From assembly GCA_014773175.1 (NCBI GenBank), contig VXCM01002574.1, positions 54,047 through 118,046 on the forward strand: a DNA stretch of 64,000 nt. Direction: 5' to 3'. The position numbers and the translations under genes were made by a program. Under the pieces are notes generated by a model that had not been told where the DNA came from, searched no databases, and worked only from the letters and a program-made list of their open reading frames with translations. Each line of letters opens with the position of its first letter. Position 1 is the stretch's first letter. Source of the DNA: Lucifuga dentata. Its lineage: Eukaryota; Chordata; Actinopteri; Ophidiiformes; Bythitidae. This document shows, in pieces, positions 51,101 to 58,960 of the stretch.

Positions 51101-52974
51101 AGGCAACACGCAAGAATGTAGAGAAAATGTCTGATTTGACAAACATATAAATATTTGGACATTTTATTTCATGACTCATAAAATCTTTGCCATACTGAAA
51201 CAGGAACACAGACGTTAATACATCTACAGAATTCAGATTAAGAACATTTGAGGCATAAAGACCACAATCTGAAACAACAAGCAACCTGCTGGTGAGCGAT
51301 ATTTATGATGAGTACAGTGGAACAGATGGTCATTTTTTACTGTGAACCCACCACAGACCAGTCAGTCAGTTAGCGAGGATCCTGATAATAAGGCATGGCA
51401 TAAGGCAATCCACTAATGGAGTAATGCCCCACAAAAATAAATTCTCATTAGTATTTCCACCTGATGAGCAAATCTTTATGCAGTATGCATACTACAACTC
51501 ACTGATCTCTGGATGCTCTAAAGTTAACTTTGGCGCATCAAAGGCACCACTGCCAGCACACTAGTATTCTCTGTCAAAAAAATCCAAATAATTTTTTACC
51601 TACTGTCAAATATATTGTGAAGTGTTCCACTGTTAAAGGACCATACCAGTGATTTTGCATGTTTGAGTTCAATAAATAGTACCTGCATACGCGTTACGTG
51701 ACTGCAAACCATTTTCCAAAACATAAAACCACAAAATTCTTAGTTGTTTTCACCAAACAGTGCTCACAAAAATCATTTAACTGAGTCATCTTTTAAATAA
51801 TGACAGTGAGTCTGCAGTCTTTGTGTAAGTGGTATAATGCATAGTTAGCTTGTGATACCTGTGTGTAAAAGTCCTGAACCAACGATGGAGGGCAGTGGCT
51901 GGTGGTCAGGTTGAGGCTGGGCTGGTAGTTGGGCTTGACGATCTGCAGGGCCTTCAGCACCATGTCTCTCTCATCTTGCCGGAAAACACACTGGCTGAAC
52001 AGATCGTCCACAGACAGACCGTCCTCCTCCATCTGGCTCAGGCATCTGAATGCACAAGGACAGCAGACCAGGTTTTTATTCCCCCTTAGCAGGCCATGAC
52101 CATACTACTGTATATCTATAAGGGTTTAGGATTTCTGCTCAGTAACAGTCACTCAGCGACTACTTCAAGGTGCTGGGATTTTGTAGTTTTACTTAGAATT
52201 AAATACTCATTGTCCACATGATACACAGATACATTTAAGACATATTAGCAAAGCATAAAATCTTTGCCAAGCCTAAAGCAAACCTAAGCAAAGACTTATA
52301 TTTGTTTATTGCTTTTCTTCTTCTTCTCATATGTCTGCTATTTGGAAGCAAATTTGGAAGTCCCAGACATCAGACCTTGTCACTATCACATTGTAATGGT
52401 TAAGGCTAAAATATAATACTAGTCTTAAAGCCAAGATCCTGATCAACATTAAAATAAAATCATCTGATTTTTGTACAATTGGATATTTGTCCTCCAAAAT
52501 TTAATCTAAGGGCTTTTTAGGTATCTTGCACACAATCTGAATAATACAAAGGGATGAAAACCCTGCGGCATTATGTTAGCTAGGTGCTTGTTCAGATTTA
52601 GTTGTTAGGAGAAAAACCTACTCAGAAAACCAGCCCCTCAGGTGTCAAAAAAATGGCCATTTTCATTTTTCATTATGATTATCATGACAGAACAGCCTTT
52701 GGAGTATGATCTCGAGTTCAGAGTTCACAACCTTCTGACCTGCCTCTTCATGTGGGAATGAGACTTCCCCTATTAATTCAAGATCAAAACCGAGACCATG
52801 TCTGTGGGATCATTGTGTATGGCTTTCCTACCCTGTTCCGACTGTAGCAGAATAGCAATGTGAATATTTGCATTGTCGGGCTACTCTGTCAGACAGACTG
52901 AAAGTATGAGGTTGATCCAGAGGCAGATGGGCACTGACGGCATCAGTGAAATGTTTATTCAAATAGAATCTTCT

Positions 52975-53015
<41 letters not shown>

Positions 53016-56000
53016 AAATTCCATGACTAGCCTGCAGAATGCAAATAATTCTAACATGCCACCATGAAGTGTTTTGTGTGTGTATGTATGTAATTATTTT
53101 ATATTTCAACTTGTAAGATAAAACACTGTTGGTGTCATACAAATTCTGAGATAAAGTGCCTCTGTTTACCAGAGATTGAGCTGCCTGCAGACTGTGTTTG
53201 GTTGCACTGCCCCCTAGAGGTTAAACACAACTACATTGACTACACCAAGAGACAGAAAGTGAGGGAAATCCATTTATATTAACCTGAGAGGAGAGAGTTC
53301 CGCTTCACCCTCCACATCATTTTCCTCAATAGAATTATAAATAACAGTGTGCTAATTACCATGTGGAGATACTTCTGGCTCAGCAACTTTCACTCACTTA
53401 ATCTAATTAGGCATAAGCAGGGCTCTGCACATGAATGGAAAAAAATTAAGGAAGCACTGAAATATTTTACAATATCATGGAATATATCTACTTTAATGTA
53501 ATGTAGAGGATTATTGGAAATACTAGAGCTACCCAATGCAGTCAGATTTTTGAGTATTTCCACATGCTTTAACTTATGCTTGGGGGTCTCCTGTAATACA
53601 ATTTTGCTCTGAGGAAATGAGGGAGTCTTGAACAAAGACAGGATTAGACTTGGTGCTGGCAATGTGGTCCAGAGGAAACAAAGAGGGCAGAGAGGTTCTA
53701 AGATAGAGCATAATTAACCTAGTGACTGCTCTGCTGCACCCTGGGGAGCAACGAGCTCAGGAGGACACAGCACACACAATAGGAAAAATTAAAGGAGTAA
53801 AGGAGTGAGTGAGTGAGTGAGTGAGTGAGGTGAGGCTTGTCATTGGGTGAGTGAGTGAGCAAAGTGAGCGAGTGGGTGAATCAGTGAAACAGTGTGTTAG
53901 GTCCTTGACAACATTTTTTTTTTTGAACATTTAATATTACTACCAGTCATGTATACCAACAATATCAATTAATTAAACTCAATGTATGCCAAAACCAGAC
54001 ACCATACTGGAAAAAGTGAAAACCATAAGGATAGCATGACCCCTGCTGGTAACTGTCTGTAGAGCCAATGTCATGCTTTTAATTCAAACATGTATCCCAT
54101 CATTCTCCAAAAATGATCCTCTTTTTAAATATCAAATAATACTCAGCTGTCAAAGACATCTTACCACACTAATGTTTGGTAATCTGTGTTTCTGGGTGGC
54201 GGTGTGTGTGTCTGTATGTGTCTGTACCTGGTGATAACCCACTGGGAGCAGTTGGGATTGCGGCCCATACACTCCAGAGCAGCACAATAGGATCCCATAT
54301 TTGGCTTCAGACCAGCTTCTTCTAACAGAATAAAGATGCGACCAATCTGATTCAATGAGCCCTGCAATAAGGAAAGCTTAAAATCAGAAAAATAATTCAA
54401 AATGATCACTGAACAGGTTATTTTTAATATGGTTTAAAATCTGTGTGTCTTCTTTAATGAACTCTGAATCTGACCTTCTTGGCCCAGACCCTCATCATTA
54501 TGTTGTAGATGCCTGTGTGAAGTTGTTTTCGTCGACTCATGACTCTGTGCTGGCTGAGCAGGAAGCGGTGTGCCCGATCAATGTCCCCAGCAAACACACA
54601 TGCCTCCAGGTAGGAGCGGATGCTAAGTTGAATGTCCCCATTTGCACTTCCTTCACTGTCCACCTGTAGGCGCTCTGGGTTTGCAGAAGTTGTCCACTGG
54701 CTCACCTGCTGATTGAGCCTCTTCTCCAGTTCCTCCACCTCAGCCATCTCCTTAGCCCTGGCCTGGGCATCAATATCAGTCTGTTTCAGGGCCTCTCCAC
54801 TAGCTAAGGTATTTTTGTAGTCCTTCCTTTTCTCTTTTGAGACTTTTTGAGGTTTAGCTGCTGTCTCTGCAGCAGCATCAGGGGAGGTAACTGATAAAGA
54901 AACAGCAGCACGAATTTTATCTGACAACTTCAGAGTACCTCTGCTCTTTTTAATCGATGGTATGGTCTTCTTAGCTAAAACAGATATGGTTTTATGTGCT
55001 GTACCTGGACCCATCAAACTGCTTTTGGTAATGTTAGCTTTTGATGTTGGTTTCTCCTTGACATTCTGCTGTATTTTCTGCTGGAGATGCTGCTGTTTCT
55101 TTATTTTGTTCTTCTCACGAGTTAATTTTTCCATCCAACGACTGGGCTGCGATTTCAAAGCTCCTTTACTGACAGGCTGTCCTGATTTAGGAATGTTCGT
55201 TTTCTCCCAAGGTGTGCTTTTGGGACCCTTACCAGATGAAACTCCTCTCCCAAAGGTGGGGGTTTTGAGTAATTGCACCTTTGCATGTTGGACATCTAGA
55301 ATGACGTCACATTGGAGTTGTTGGATCCTGGCCTCAAGCACTGACAGGCAGACAAGCAGAGTTAAGAACATTACTGATAGACCCCATTTCAGGGCAGCAC
55401 GATGGGCTACAATGGCAATGAAACAACTTACATCTAATAAGCCTTCCAAGTTCTGCTAACTTTCTACAGATTATTAGCATAACAAGGACTCAAGAAGAAT
55501 TAAAGCCTTTGATAGGTCAGCACTGCACAGTGTTTAATCAAGTAGCATGATTTGGGTCCTTGCAATAAAAAGAAATACTGCAATACAATTTGACATGTTA
55601 TGTGCGGTGTGGCATTGTAGTTTAAAAAAAAATAAAAAATTTGACAACACAACAGCCTGAGCAGACCTGCGTTTCTAGAATAAACAAACATACCATCTAA
55701 CAATTGAGACTGTTCCAGCACACGTTTCTTTGCATCCTCTGTCTTTGGGATTATTGGTGAGAAATTTCTTCTTTGCAGCGACAAAGGTGTCTCTGGAAAA
55801 AAAAAAAACAAAAGTACTTCATCAAATGTACACATGAAATTCCATTTATTAGTTGCCTGTGAAACTCTGTAGATCATGTAAAAGCAACTGTGTAAAGGTT
55901 TGTGTGGCTGCAGGGGGCACTGTGCAAAGTCAGTAAAACTGACACTTATGATACAAAGATTACAACAAGTTTGCAACCTAAAGCCACTCGCAGAATTTGG

Positions 56001-56847
56001 GGGTTTTGAATTCACTAAAAAAAAACAAAAAAAAAAAAACAAAGGCCTATGAATGTCTTTACCTTTAAAACTGGTCGTCTTCAGCATGAACACATTGTAG
56101 CCTAAACCTTGTGATATCATAAGGGTCAGTTTCCCTGACTTTGCATAGTGTCCTCTATAGCCAAAAAAGCTTTTATGAAGTTGTTTTCATATGCTGAATA
56201 GTGCTCCCCATAACCAATAAACTGAATCTGACATAAATCTGACATCCCTTGAAGTTAGGACTAAAAAATAATACAATAAGAAAGCCAATTATTTTACTCT
56301 TACCCTGCAATCATTTTAAGCAGTTGAGCCAGCTAACTGGTTGACAGTGAACATTTTGACCAGTCAGAAAAACACAACTGTAGCTAATAACATTAATGAT
56401 GGCTCTGTTCCATTTAGACGAGCCAGTGAGCAAGTATTCACAATAGCCCTAATATTGGGACACCTAAATGGGACAAGGCCACCTTGAATGGTTATGATTA
56501 TTCAAGTTCGAAACACACTTTCTCACTCTGACACATTTTCTTAAACTGTTTGGTAAAGCTAACATACTTCTTTATCTTTCTAAAACCATGGATTAAATCG
56601 ATTAGTAACTATACTCAGTCTTCGTGATGAAAACAGGTGTTAGGGAGAAGTTGTCCTATCATGTTGTGGTTTAATAACTGACTTAAGACAAGTTAGCCAC
56701 TAGCTCACCTGATATTCGTCTGACTGCTCCGCTTCTTACAGTGAGACACAGCTGACAACAGTCCACAAAACACACACGAACACACTTTTCTAATAAACAG
56801 CGGCGGTTCAGACATTTAGCAAAGGCACACACTCTAAGAAGTGACAT
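17328..56847 (-). CDS. POLRMT: POLRMT, DNA-directed RNA polymerase, mitochondrial (21 exons, complete)
   Basis: The nuclear-encoded single-subunit RNA polymerase of the mitochondrial matrix. It transcribes mtDNA with TFAM and TFB2M and makes replication primers. Joining 21 exons, all GT-AG and phase-consistent, gives 4008 nt and 1335 residues; human POLRMT has 1230, and most of the excess lies in a Lys/Gln-rich linker (about 80-300). Order: basic presequence (1-46); linker; PPR-like helices (about 314-413); N-terminal domain with TEGATQ-type NTD/thumb blocks; DFRGR motif (901-905); catalytic Asp1022 in [10 protein letters not shown]; Lys1091 and Tyr1099 of the O helix ([14 protein letters not shown]); specificity-loop region (about 1177-1208); His1249-Asp1250 in VSVHDCF; C-terminus ending YFFS. 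The 69-residue Asp-to-Lys and 8-residue Lys-to-Tyr spacings fit the family. Human has Tyr after HDC, this has Phe. HCN2 is its tail-to-tail neighbour, as in mammals. The start is the first in-frame ATG giving a presequence. Confidence 0.96.
18456..18529 (-). CDS. POLRMT: POLRMT exon 20
   Basis: 74 nt, acceptor GCGGCAG, donor GTCGGT. Encodes [19 protein letters not shown] then KVPQT between the palm and the C-terminal foot; poorly conserved at sequence level, placed by frame and by the conserved VP(K/Q)xG join to exon 21. Confidence 0.9.
19292..19312. repeat. GT microsatellite
   Basis: GT run in POLRMT intron 19. The rest of this 1.5-kb intron shows nothing recognisable. Confidence 0.9.
19985..20076 (-). 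CDS. POLRMT: POLRMT exon 19
   Basis: Encodes [20 protein letters not shown] and [10 protein letters not shown], a strongly conserved helix after motif C. Acceptor CTGTCAG, donor GTGAGT, phase 2 at the 3' end. Confidence 0.96.
21736..21808 (-). CDS. POLRMT: POLRMT exon 18 (catalytic His-Asp, motif C)
   Basis: 73 nt encoding [20 protein letters not shown] and TMNK. His1249-Asp1250 are the motif C residues; Asp1250 is one of two metal-binding aspartates. Its acceptor is preceded by a 58-nt all-pyrimidine tract. Donor GTATTA is weak beyond GT. Confidence 0.97.
21811..21868. repeat. 58-bp homopurine/homopyrimidine tract at the exon 18 acceptor
   Basis: Plus strand is all A/G with GGAGA-type repeats; on the gene strand it is an uninterrupted C/T tract abutting the TAG acceptor of exon 18. 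It acts as an extreme polypyrimidine tract and could form triplex (H-DNA). Confidence 0.9.
22221..22319 (-). CDS. POLRMT: POLRMT exon 17
   Basis: 99 nt encoding [20 protein letters not shown] then [12 protein letters not shown], a block nearly invariant in vertebrate POLRMT that leads into motif C. Phase 2 on both sides. Confidence 0.97.
22523..22720. repeat. LINE-derived interspersed repeat fragment
   Basis: CACTGCTTATCCAGGTCCAG, then ATGCCCGGAATACCTC, CAACCTGGCTCC and GGAGCAGCAGTTTTACTC. These blocks, in this order, are those of a widespread fish LINE repeat, here with an internal deletion. Lies in POLRMT intron 16. Confidence 0.65.
24355..24407 (-). CDS. POLRMT: POLRMT exon 16 (specificity-loop segment)
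   Basis: 53 nt, acceptor CACCAG, donor GTAAGT. Encodes [17 protein letters not shown] and the start of a Glu codon (residues 1190-1207). Poorly conserved against human, but the only frame-consistent exon joining exons 15 and 17. Its distance before Asp1250 equals that of the promoter specificity loop before Asp812 in T7 RNA polymerase. Confidence 0.85.
24690..25285. mobile_element. TTAA-flanked long-arm MITE, copy 4 (full length)
   Basis: 596 bp from TTAAAGGACCATACTGGCC to GGCCGGTATGGTCCTTTAA: near-perfect inverted ends, TTAA on both sides. The ends extend inward as long arms (GCATGTTTGAG, ATATATTCAA, CATTTCCCAAA on the left, each inverted on the right). The centre has no long open frame. 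Best copy of the family in the window. Confidence 0.85.
25349..25407. ncRNA. hairpin with 20-bp arms in POLRMT intron 15
   Basis: Arms 25349-25368 (CAGTACATGATGGTAGAAGA) and 25388-25407 pair at 19 of 20 positions around a 19-nt loop. Size fits a microRNA precursor stem, but the pairing does not extend far outside the arms, and it sits 64 bp from a MITE. It may only be a foldback repeat. Confidence 0.25.
26731..26773. repeat. A homopolymer with an N
   Basis: Run of about 42 A interrupted by N at 26751; length is unreliable. Confidence 0.95.
26916..27071. repeat. 19-bp perfect inverted repeat pair
   Basis: CTTTTCTACTTCTGATACC at 26916-26934 recurs inverted and perfect at 27053-27071, with 118 bp between. 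The enclosed sequence is part of an open frame (26912-27226) with no family I recognise. Confidence 0.75.
29515..29700. repeat. unclassified interspersed repeat, copy 1
   Basis: Contains GCTGGTATTTTTAA, GGGAATACACTACA and TTCAACCAATTACAGATTGT in that order. The same three blocks recur in the same order at 31155-31890, but spread apart. Confidence 0.5.
31155..31890. repeat. unclassified interspersed repeat, copy 2, split by an insertion
   Basis: GCTGGTATTTTTAA and GGGAATACACTACA lie at 31156-31209, and TTCAACCAATTACAGATTGT at 31779-31798. About 550 bp that copy 1 lacks separate them. The inserted part includes a stretch (31350-31400) resembling the hAT-like fragment at 8.42 kb. Confidence 0.4.
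31516..31650. repeat. 67-bp exact tandem duplication around a single N (assembly gap)
   Basis: 31516-31582 and 31584-31650 are identical, separated only by N at 31583. This is the signature of two contig ends that overlap but were scaffolded without merging; treat as one copy. Confidence 0.9.
32090..32278 (+). repeat. LINE 3'-tail repeat
   Basis: CCTCTCCCGAGGTTTCTTCC, then GTAAAGTCCTTTGAGAC and GATACTGGGCTACACAAATA. This is the familiar 3' tail of an abundant teleost LINE family. A second, more decayed copy is at 61.37 kb. Confidence 0.7.
33766..33879 (-). CDS. POLRMT: POLRMT exon 15
   Basis: 114 nt encoding [20 protein letters not shown] and [18 protein letters not shown]. TPLGxPVIQPY is a POLRMT signature. 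Donor GTAAGT. Confidence 0.97.
34158..34241. repeat. two adjacent short tandem duplications
   Basis: CCAACTTACTAAG occurs twice (34158-34170, 34174-34186). A 21-bp unit beginning ACTCTGAAAACTG occurs twice, exactly, at 34200-34241. In POLRMT intron 14. Confidence 0.9.
35398..35484 (-). CDS. POLRMT: POLRMT exon 14
   Basis: 87 nt encoding [20 protein letters not shown] and MFTGTREIQ, conserved palm/fingers sequence. Acceptor TTCCAG, donor GTGAGT. Confidence 0.96.
36538..36717 (-). CDS. POLRMT: POLRMT exon 13 (O helix, catalytic Lys/Tyr)
   Basis: 180 nt (residues 1063-1122) encoding the fingers O helix [20 protein letters not shown]. Lys1091 corresponds to T7 Lys631 and Tyr1099 to Tyr639, the residue that selects ribonucleotides. 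Confidence 0.98.
36749..36800. repeat. CG then CA microsatellite
   Basis: Alternating CG (about 13 bases) passing into CA, just upstream (gene sense) of exon 13. Alternating purine-pyrimidine sequence of this kind can adopt Z-DNA. Confidence 0.9.
37607..37729 (-). CDS. POLRMT: POLRMT exon 12 (catalytic Asp, motif A)
   Basis: 123 nt beginning exactly at catalytic Asp1022: [20 protein letters not shown], then [20 protein letters not shown]. Asp1022 matches T7 Asp537. The intron falls just before this residue, between HQ and DGS. Confidence 0.98.
39353..39475 (-). CDS. POLRMT: POLRMT exon 11
   Basis: 123 nt encoding [20 protein letters not shown] and [20 protein letters not shown] then Q. KWWM and EPWQ are conserved. 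Donor GTACCG. Confidence 0.97.
39999..40784 (-). CDS. POLRMT: POLRMT exon 10 (N-terminal domain end, thumb, DFRGR motif)
   Basis: 786 nt (residues 719-980). Blocks in order: [89 protein letters not shown] (DFRGR 901-905, the DxxGR motif near the template strand); [48 protein letters not shown]. Longest and best-conserved exon. Donor GTCAGT. Confidence 0.98.
42089..42124. repeat. GT microsatellite
   Basis: GT run of about 36 bases followed by G-rich sequence in POLRMT intron 9. The rest of this 2.4-kb intron shows only unique, non-coding sequence. Confidence 0.95.
43172..43411 (-). CDS. POLRMT: POLRMT exon 9
   Basis: 240 nt encoding [20 protein letters not shown] through [20 protein letters not shown] and [18 protein letters not shown]. 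LIPILYHxYxFR is a conserved N-terminal-domain block. Confidence 0.97.
44678..44848 (-). CDS. POLRMT: POLRMT exon 8
   Basis: 171 nt encoding [40 protein letters not shown] and [17 protein letters not shown]. Helical N-terminal-domain sequence, placed by frame, splice sites and the ESLxxLARxL match. Confidence 0.95.
45246..45413 (-). CDS. POLRMT: POLRMT exon 7
   Basis: 168 nt encoding [20 protein letters not shown] through [20 protein letters not shown] then Q. LYPFLCLLDERE of human aligns with [12 protein letters not shown] here. Confidence 0.96.
46447..46496. ncRNA. perfect 21-bp hairpin in POLRMT intron 6
   Basis: Arms 46447-46467 and 46476-46496 are exact reverse complements around an 8-nt loop. 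The left arm begins TGCCAGAGTTGG. It could be a short-loop hairpin RNA, a cruciform, or a recent foldback mutation; no further pairing extends it to a normal microRNA precursor. Confidence 0.35.
46551..46575. repeat. AAAT microsatellite
   Basis: AAAT tetranucleotide run in POLRMT intron 6. Confidence 0.9.
47173..47322 (-). CDS. POLRMT: POLRMT exon 6
   Basis: 150 nt encoding [40 protein letters not shown] and [10 protein letters not shown]. The YPKLxxxxxxLQxxFxxQLxME pattern matches human POLRMT. Acceptor TTTCAG, donor GTAAAC. Confidence 0.95.
49669..49742. repeat. teleost interspersed repeat fragment
   Basis: TTTATTTGTGTAACACATTT, ATACAACAAAGCAATTCAAA, then GTGCTTCACATT and an A-run. Same common fish family as 7638-7715. 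Confidence 0.65.
51633..51760. mobile_element. TTAA-flanked MITE, solo left arm (copy 5)
   Basis: TTAAAGGACCATACCAGTG, GCATGTTTGAGTTCAATA, CGTTACGTGACTGCAAACC and CCAAAACATAAAACC follow the left-arm order of copies 1 and 4. No right end is found before exon 5 begins at 51859. Right boundary approximate. Confidence 0.65.
51859..52045 (-). CDS. POLRMT: POLRMT exon 5
   Basis: 187 nt encoding [40 protein letters not shown] and [20 protein letters not shown] then TQ. CLxQMxxxGLxxxxLF matches the family. Confidence 0.95.
52976..53013. repeat. AG microsatellite
   Basis: AG run of about 38 bases in POLRMT intron 4. Confidence 0.95.
53804..53829. repeat. GTGA tetranucleotide repeat
   Basis: GTGA units, with further scattered GTGA to about 53880; POLRMT intron 4. 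Confidence 0.9.
54228..54361 (-). CDS. POLRMT: POLRMT exon 4 (PPR-like helices)
   Basis: 134 nt encoding [20 protein letters not shown] then [20 protein letters not shown] and WVITR. The pattern [25 protein letters not shown] is that of a pentatricopeptide (PPR) repeat. It follows exon 3 across a 113-bp intron, the shortest in the gene. Confidence 0.97.
54475..55340 (-). CDS. POLRMT: POLRMT exon 3 (linker and first PPR-like helices)
   Basis: 866 nt (residues 80-368). Starts [18 protein letters not shown] after CTGTCAG. A Lys/Gln/Ser-rich low-complexity linker follows (for example [13 protein letters not shown]), which differs widely between species. Then comes an acidic helix ([17 protein letters not shown]) and the PPR part [20 protein letters not shown] and [14 protein letters not shown]. 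Donor is GTCAGA. Confidence 0.96.
55694..55792 (-). CDS. POLRMT: POLRMT exon 2
   Basis: 99 nt encoding [20 protein letters not shown] and [13 protein letters not shown]. The acceptor follows a run of 12 T. The LLD-VLEARI join to exon 3 resembles human LLEVLEAR. Phase 1 on both sides. Confidence 0.92.
56399..56482. repeat. short foldback element, copy 2
   Basis: ATGGCTCTGTTCCATTTAGA on the left and an inverted TGTCCCATTTAGGTGTCC on the right, matching the ends of the 14.29-kb copy. Lies in POLRMT intron 1. Confidence 0.6.
56709..56847 (-). CDS. POLRMT: POLRMT exon 1 (mitochondrial presequence)
   Basis: 139 nt of coding sequence: [20 protein letters not shown] and on to VRRIS, donor GTGAGC, phase 1. 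Basic, nearly free of acidic residues (E20, D29), as expected of a mitochondrial targeting sequence. Eight cysteines, the first four spaced exactly five residues apart. This ATG has A at -3; an upstream out-of-frame ATG at 56853-56855 has T at -3. No protein-level homology supports this exon, only frame, splice site and composition. Confidence 0.75.
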
Positions 56848-56887
56848 GTTGACATGGAATAACCGCGTTACTTCACAACACTAGGCA

Positions 56888-56895
56888 GCCATTTT
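56888..56895 (-). promoter_or_regulatory. YY1-like start-site motif of POLRMT
   Basis: AAAATGGC on the gene strand about 45 nt upstream of the start codon. This motif is typical of TATA-less promoters of nuclear genes for mitochondrial proteins. Its ATG opens a three-codon upstream frame (Met-Ala-Ala-stop). Confidence 0.4.
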
Positions 56896-58650
56896 AAAAC
56901 AGACCAAGCTAATCGAGAGAAGTGATCATCCTACTCTAAGTCGTGTTTAGGGGATCGCAGATAAATCGAGTGGTGCTTTCTAGTCTGTAGTGTTCCTGAA
57001 ATAGGAGATTTTTAGAGTTAGCAGCTATTACATAACTAATATTAAATTAAAAACCAACAACAATAAAAACAAAAAATATGAGATAACAACATAAAACAAA
57101 AAACATACATCAATTTAAATTCAGATAAACTAGAAATTAAAAGTATATTTGGGTCAATCTGGTACAGTAAGTCAACAGCAAAGATCAAGGAAAGTAGATT
57201 TGAAAAAGAAATGGTAGCAAATTAGGAGAAGAGAATTTCAAAATTTACATTTCTGATCATTACATTTTACAATTAAAATAAAAAAATAGTAAGGAACTGA
57301 CAACAATTGTTGATGATATCTATATTGTTTAAGCTAAAAGTATATTCATATTCATATTCACACCTTTACCTGAAATAATATAATTAAATATAATATAATT
57401 TCATTGGCAGCTCATGAAACAAAAAAAAATTCTATAAAATGTTATAATGAAATAAAAGATGAAGAATAGTTTCTACAGAGTACAGAAGGCACATAGATCT
57501 ATCATTATTTGTCAATAAACAAAGGATAAGTGTTAGAATATGTGCCATTAGCTTAATTTGATATGAGGCAGTTGTAATATCTAGGTTTTTCAATTACTAC
57601 CACCATTAGGTGATATCGCTGTGATTTTTAAGTGTGTGTGATGTGGCCACGTTTGAATTTGTTTGAAATGAATGGTGAGGGTGTTGGCCTACAGGAGGCA
57701 GTCTCACCACAGACAATGAAATAGAATGGAAAGGAAGAACAGAGCAAACAGGACACCTGGGTGAAAGTGAGTGTCTCAAGTACAGCAATATAACAAAGAT
57801 ATATTGGATCATATTTGGATATTTTGATTCATAACTCATTTTAATTAACCTAACTATAAGTAAATATATATCATTCAATTTAAATAAAAATTACAGCTGT
57901 TTTGGTTTAAGATGAAAGTATGACAAGCTTGTGCTTATTTAAAAGGAAAATCTGTACTAAAAAATTATTTGAAACATTAATGTTTACTCACTGTAGTTGG
58001 CACTTGTCAGCTCATCAGTTGCTTGATGTTTTTATTGCATCCAATCATCACCCAGTCAGATGGTGTTGTCTACATTATGAATACTAATTAAAGTTGTATG
58101 TCTCTCTGATTAAAAGACATAAACGTTAATTTAAATGCAAATAGAAAACCACAGCATGTACAAGATTTCTAGTAAAGAAGACACAGCAAACTCAACAAAA
58201 ATCTTGATAGGTGTAATATGTGTATTCCCAACATATGAACATATACCACTGGGGCAAAATTTTTAAATTGGTTGAACTTATCATTCATTGACAGAAAAAA
58301 AAAATCACTGCATATGTGGTTAGATTTATTTCCATTAATGTAACCTGAAGCTGGTTATATACTGTAGTATTTTATCTTGTGCATATTGTTTGTGTCATTC
58401 ATGCTGACTTCCTTTTTCCACTCGACTTTTAAGGTTCAAACATCGGCGTAGACAGTTTAAATCACATCAACTGTGACTCAGCTCTAAATTGAAAGTAAAC
58501 CAGAATTTATCTCATTCACATCCTGTGTGCTTTCTGACCCCCAGCAGTGTCAGGTTCCCCTTGTCATGCATCCATAAAGCATTCTTAAACACTTTAGCAG
58601 CCCTTTGTGTCTCGGAAGGCTGGAGGTTAACACAAGCACTACTTGACACG

Positions 58651-58672
58651 GGGGGGGGGNGGGGGGGGGGGG
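58651..58672. repeat. G homopolymer with an N
   Basis: Run of G broken by N at 58660; a sequencing or assembly weak point whose length cannot be trusted. Confidence 0.95.
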
Positions 58673-58810
58673 GCGGCACAGAGGGAAATGAGGTCCAGGC
58701 AGTACATCTTTTCTCATTGGAGGCAGTGACTGAGAGCACAGCGGTGGGTGTCTGCTGCTGAGCTGTAGGTGAGGATCAGGAGGTGTTTGTTGCCACGGTT
58801 CATGAGCAGG

Positions 58811-58960
58811 GCCCCTTGACAGGCTCGTTTGATGTGGTTGGCCCCTGTCGGCGGCTGCCTCTTTGCGCTGGTGTGACAGTCATTGCCGGGTGAGTGACTG
58901 TCAATGCCTCCACCGACAAAAGGGGAGAAGACAGGCATTCATGAGGCCTGATAATGGCCA
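58811..58960. promoter_or_regulatory. candidate conserved enhancer with TGACAG motif cluster
   Basis: Complex, GC-balanced block standing out from AT-rich flanks. TGACAG at 58817-58822, then TGACAGTCA (58874-58882) and its inverted copy TGACTGTCA (58895-58903) 12 bp apart. TGACAG is the core bound by MEIS/PREP/TGIF homeodomain proteins. Enhancer function is an inference. Confidence 0.3.

Larger units (their letters stand above)
47323..51858 (-). other. POLRMT intron 5 (4.5 kb)
   Basis: Contains an AAT run at 47346-47366, the 'tttatttgtgtaacacatttc' repeat tail at 49.67 kb, TA-rich sequence at 50.17 kb, and a solo MITE arm at 51.63 kb. Otherwise unique sequence with no exon-like signal. Confidence 0.8.

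Noticed and set aside
54962..55459. 165-codon plus-strand open frame
   Set aside because: It is the antisense shadow of POLRMT exon 3 and has no independent family resemblance.
55500..56120. 206-codon minus-strand frame
   Set aside because: Only the 99 nt of POLRMT exon 2 within it are coding; the rest is flanking intron read through.
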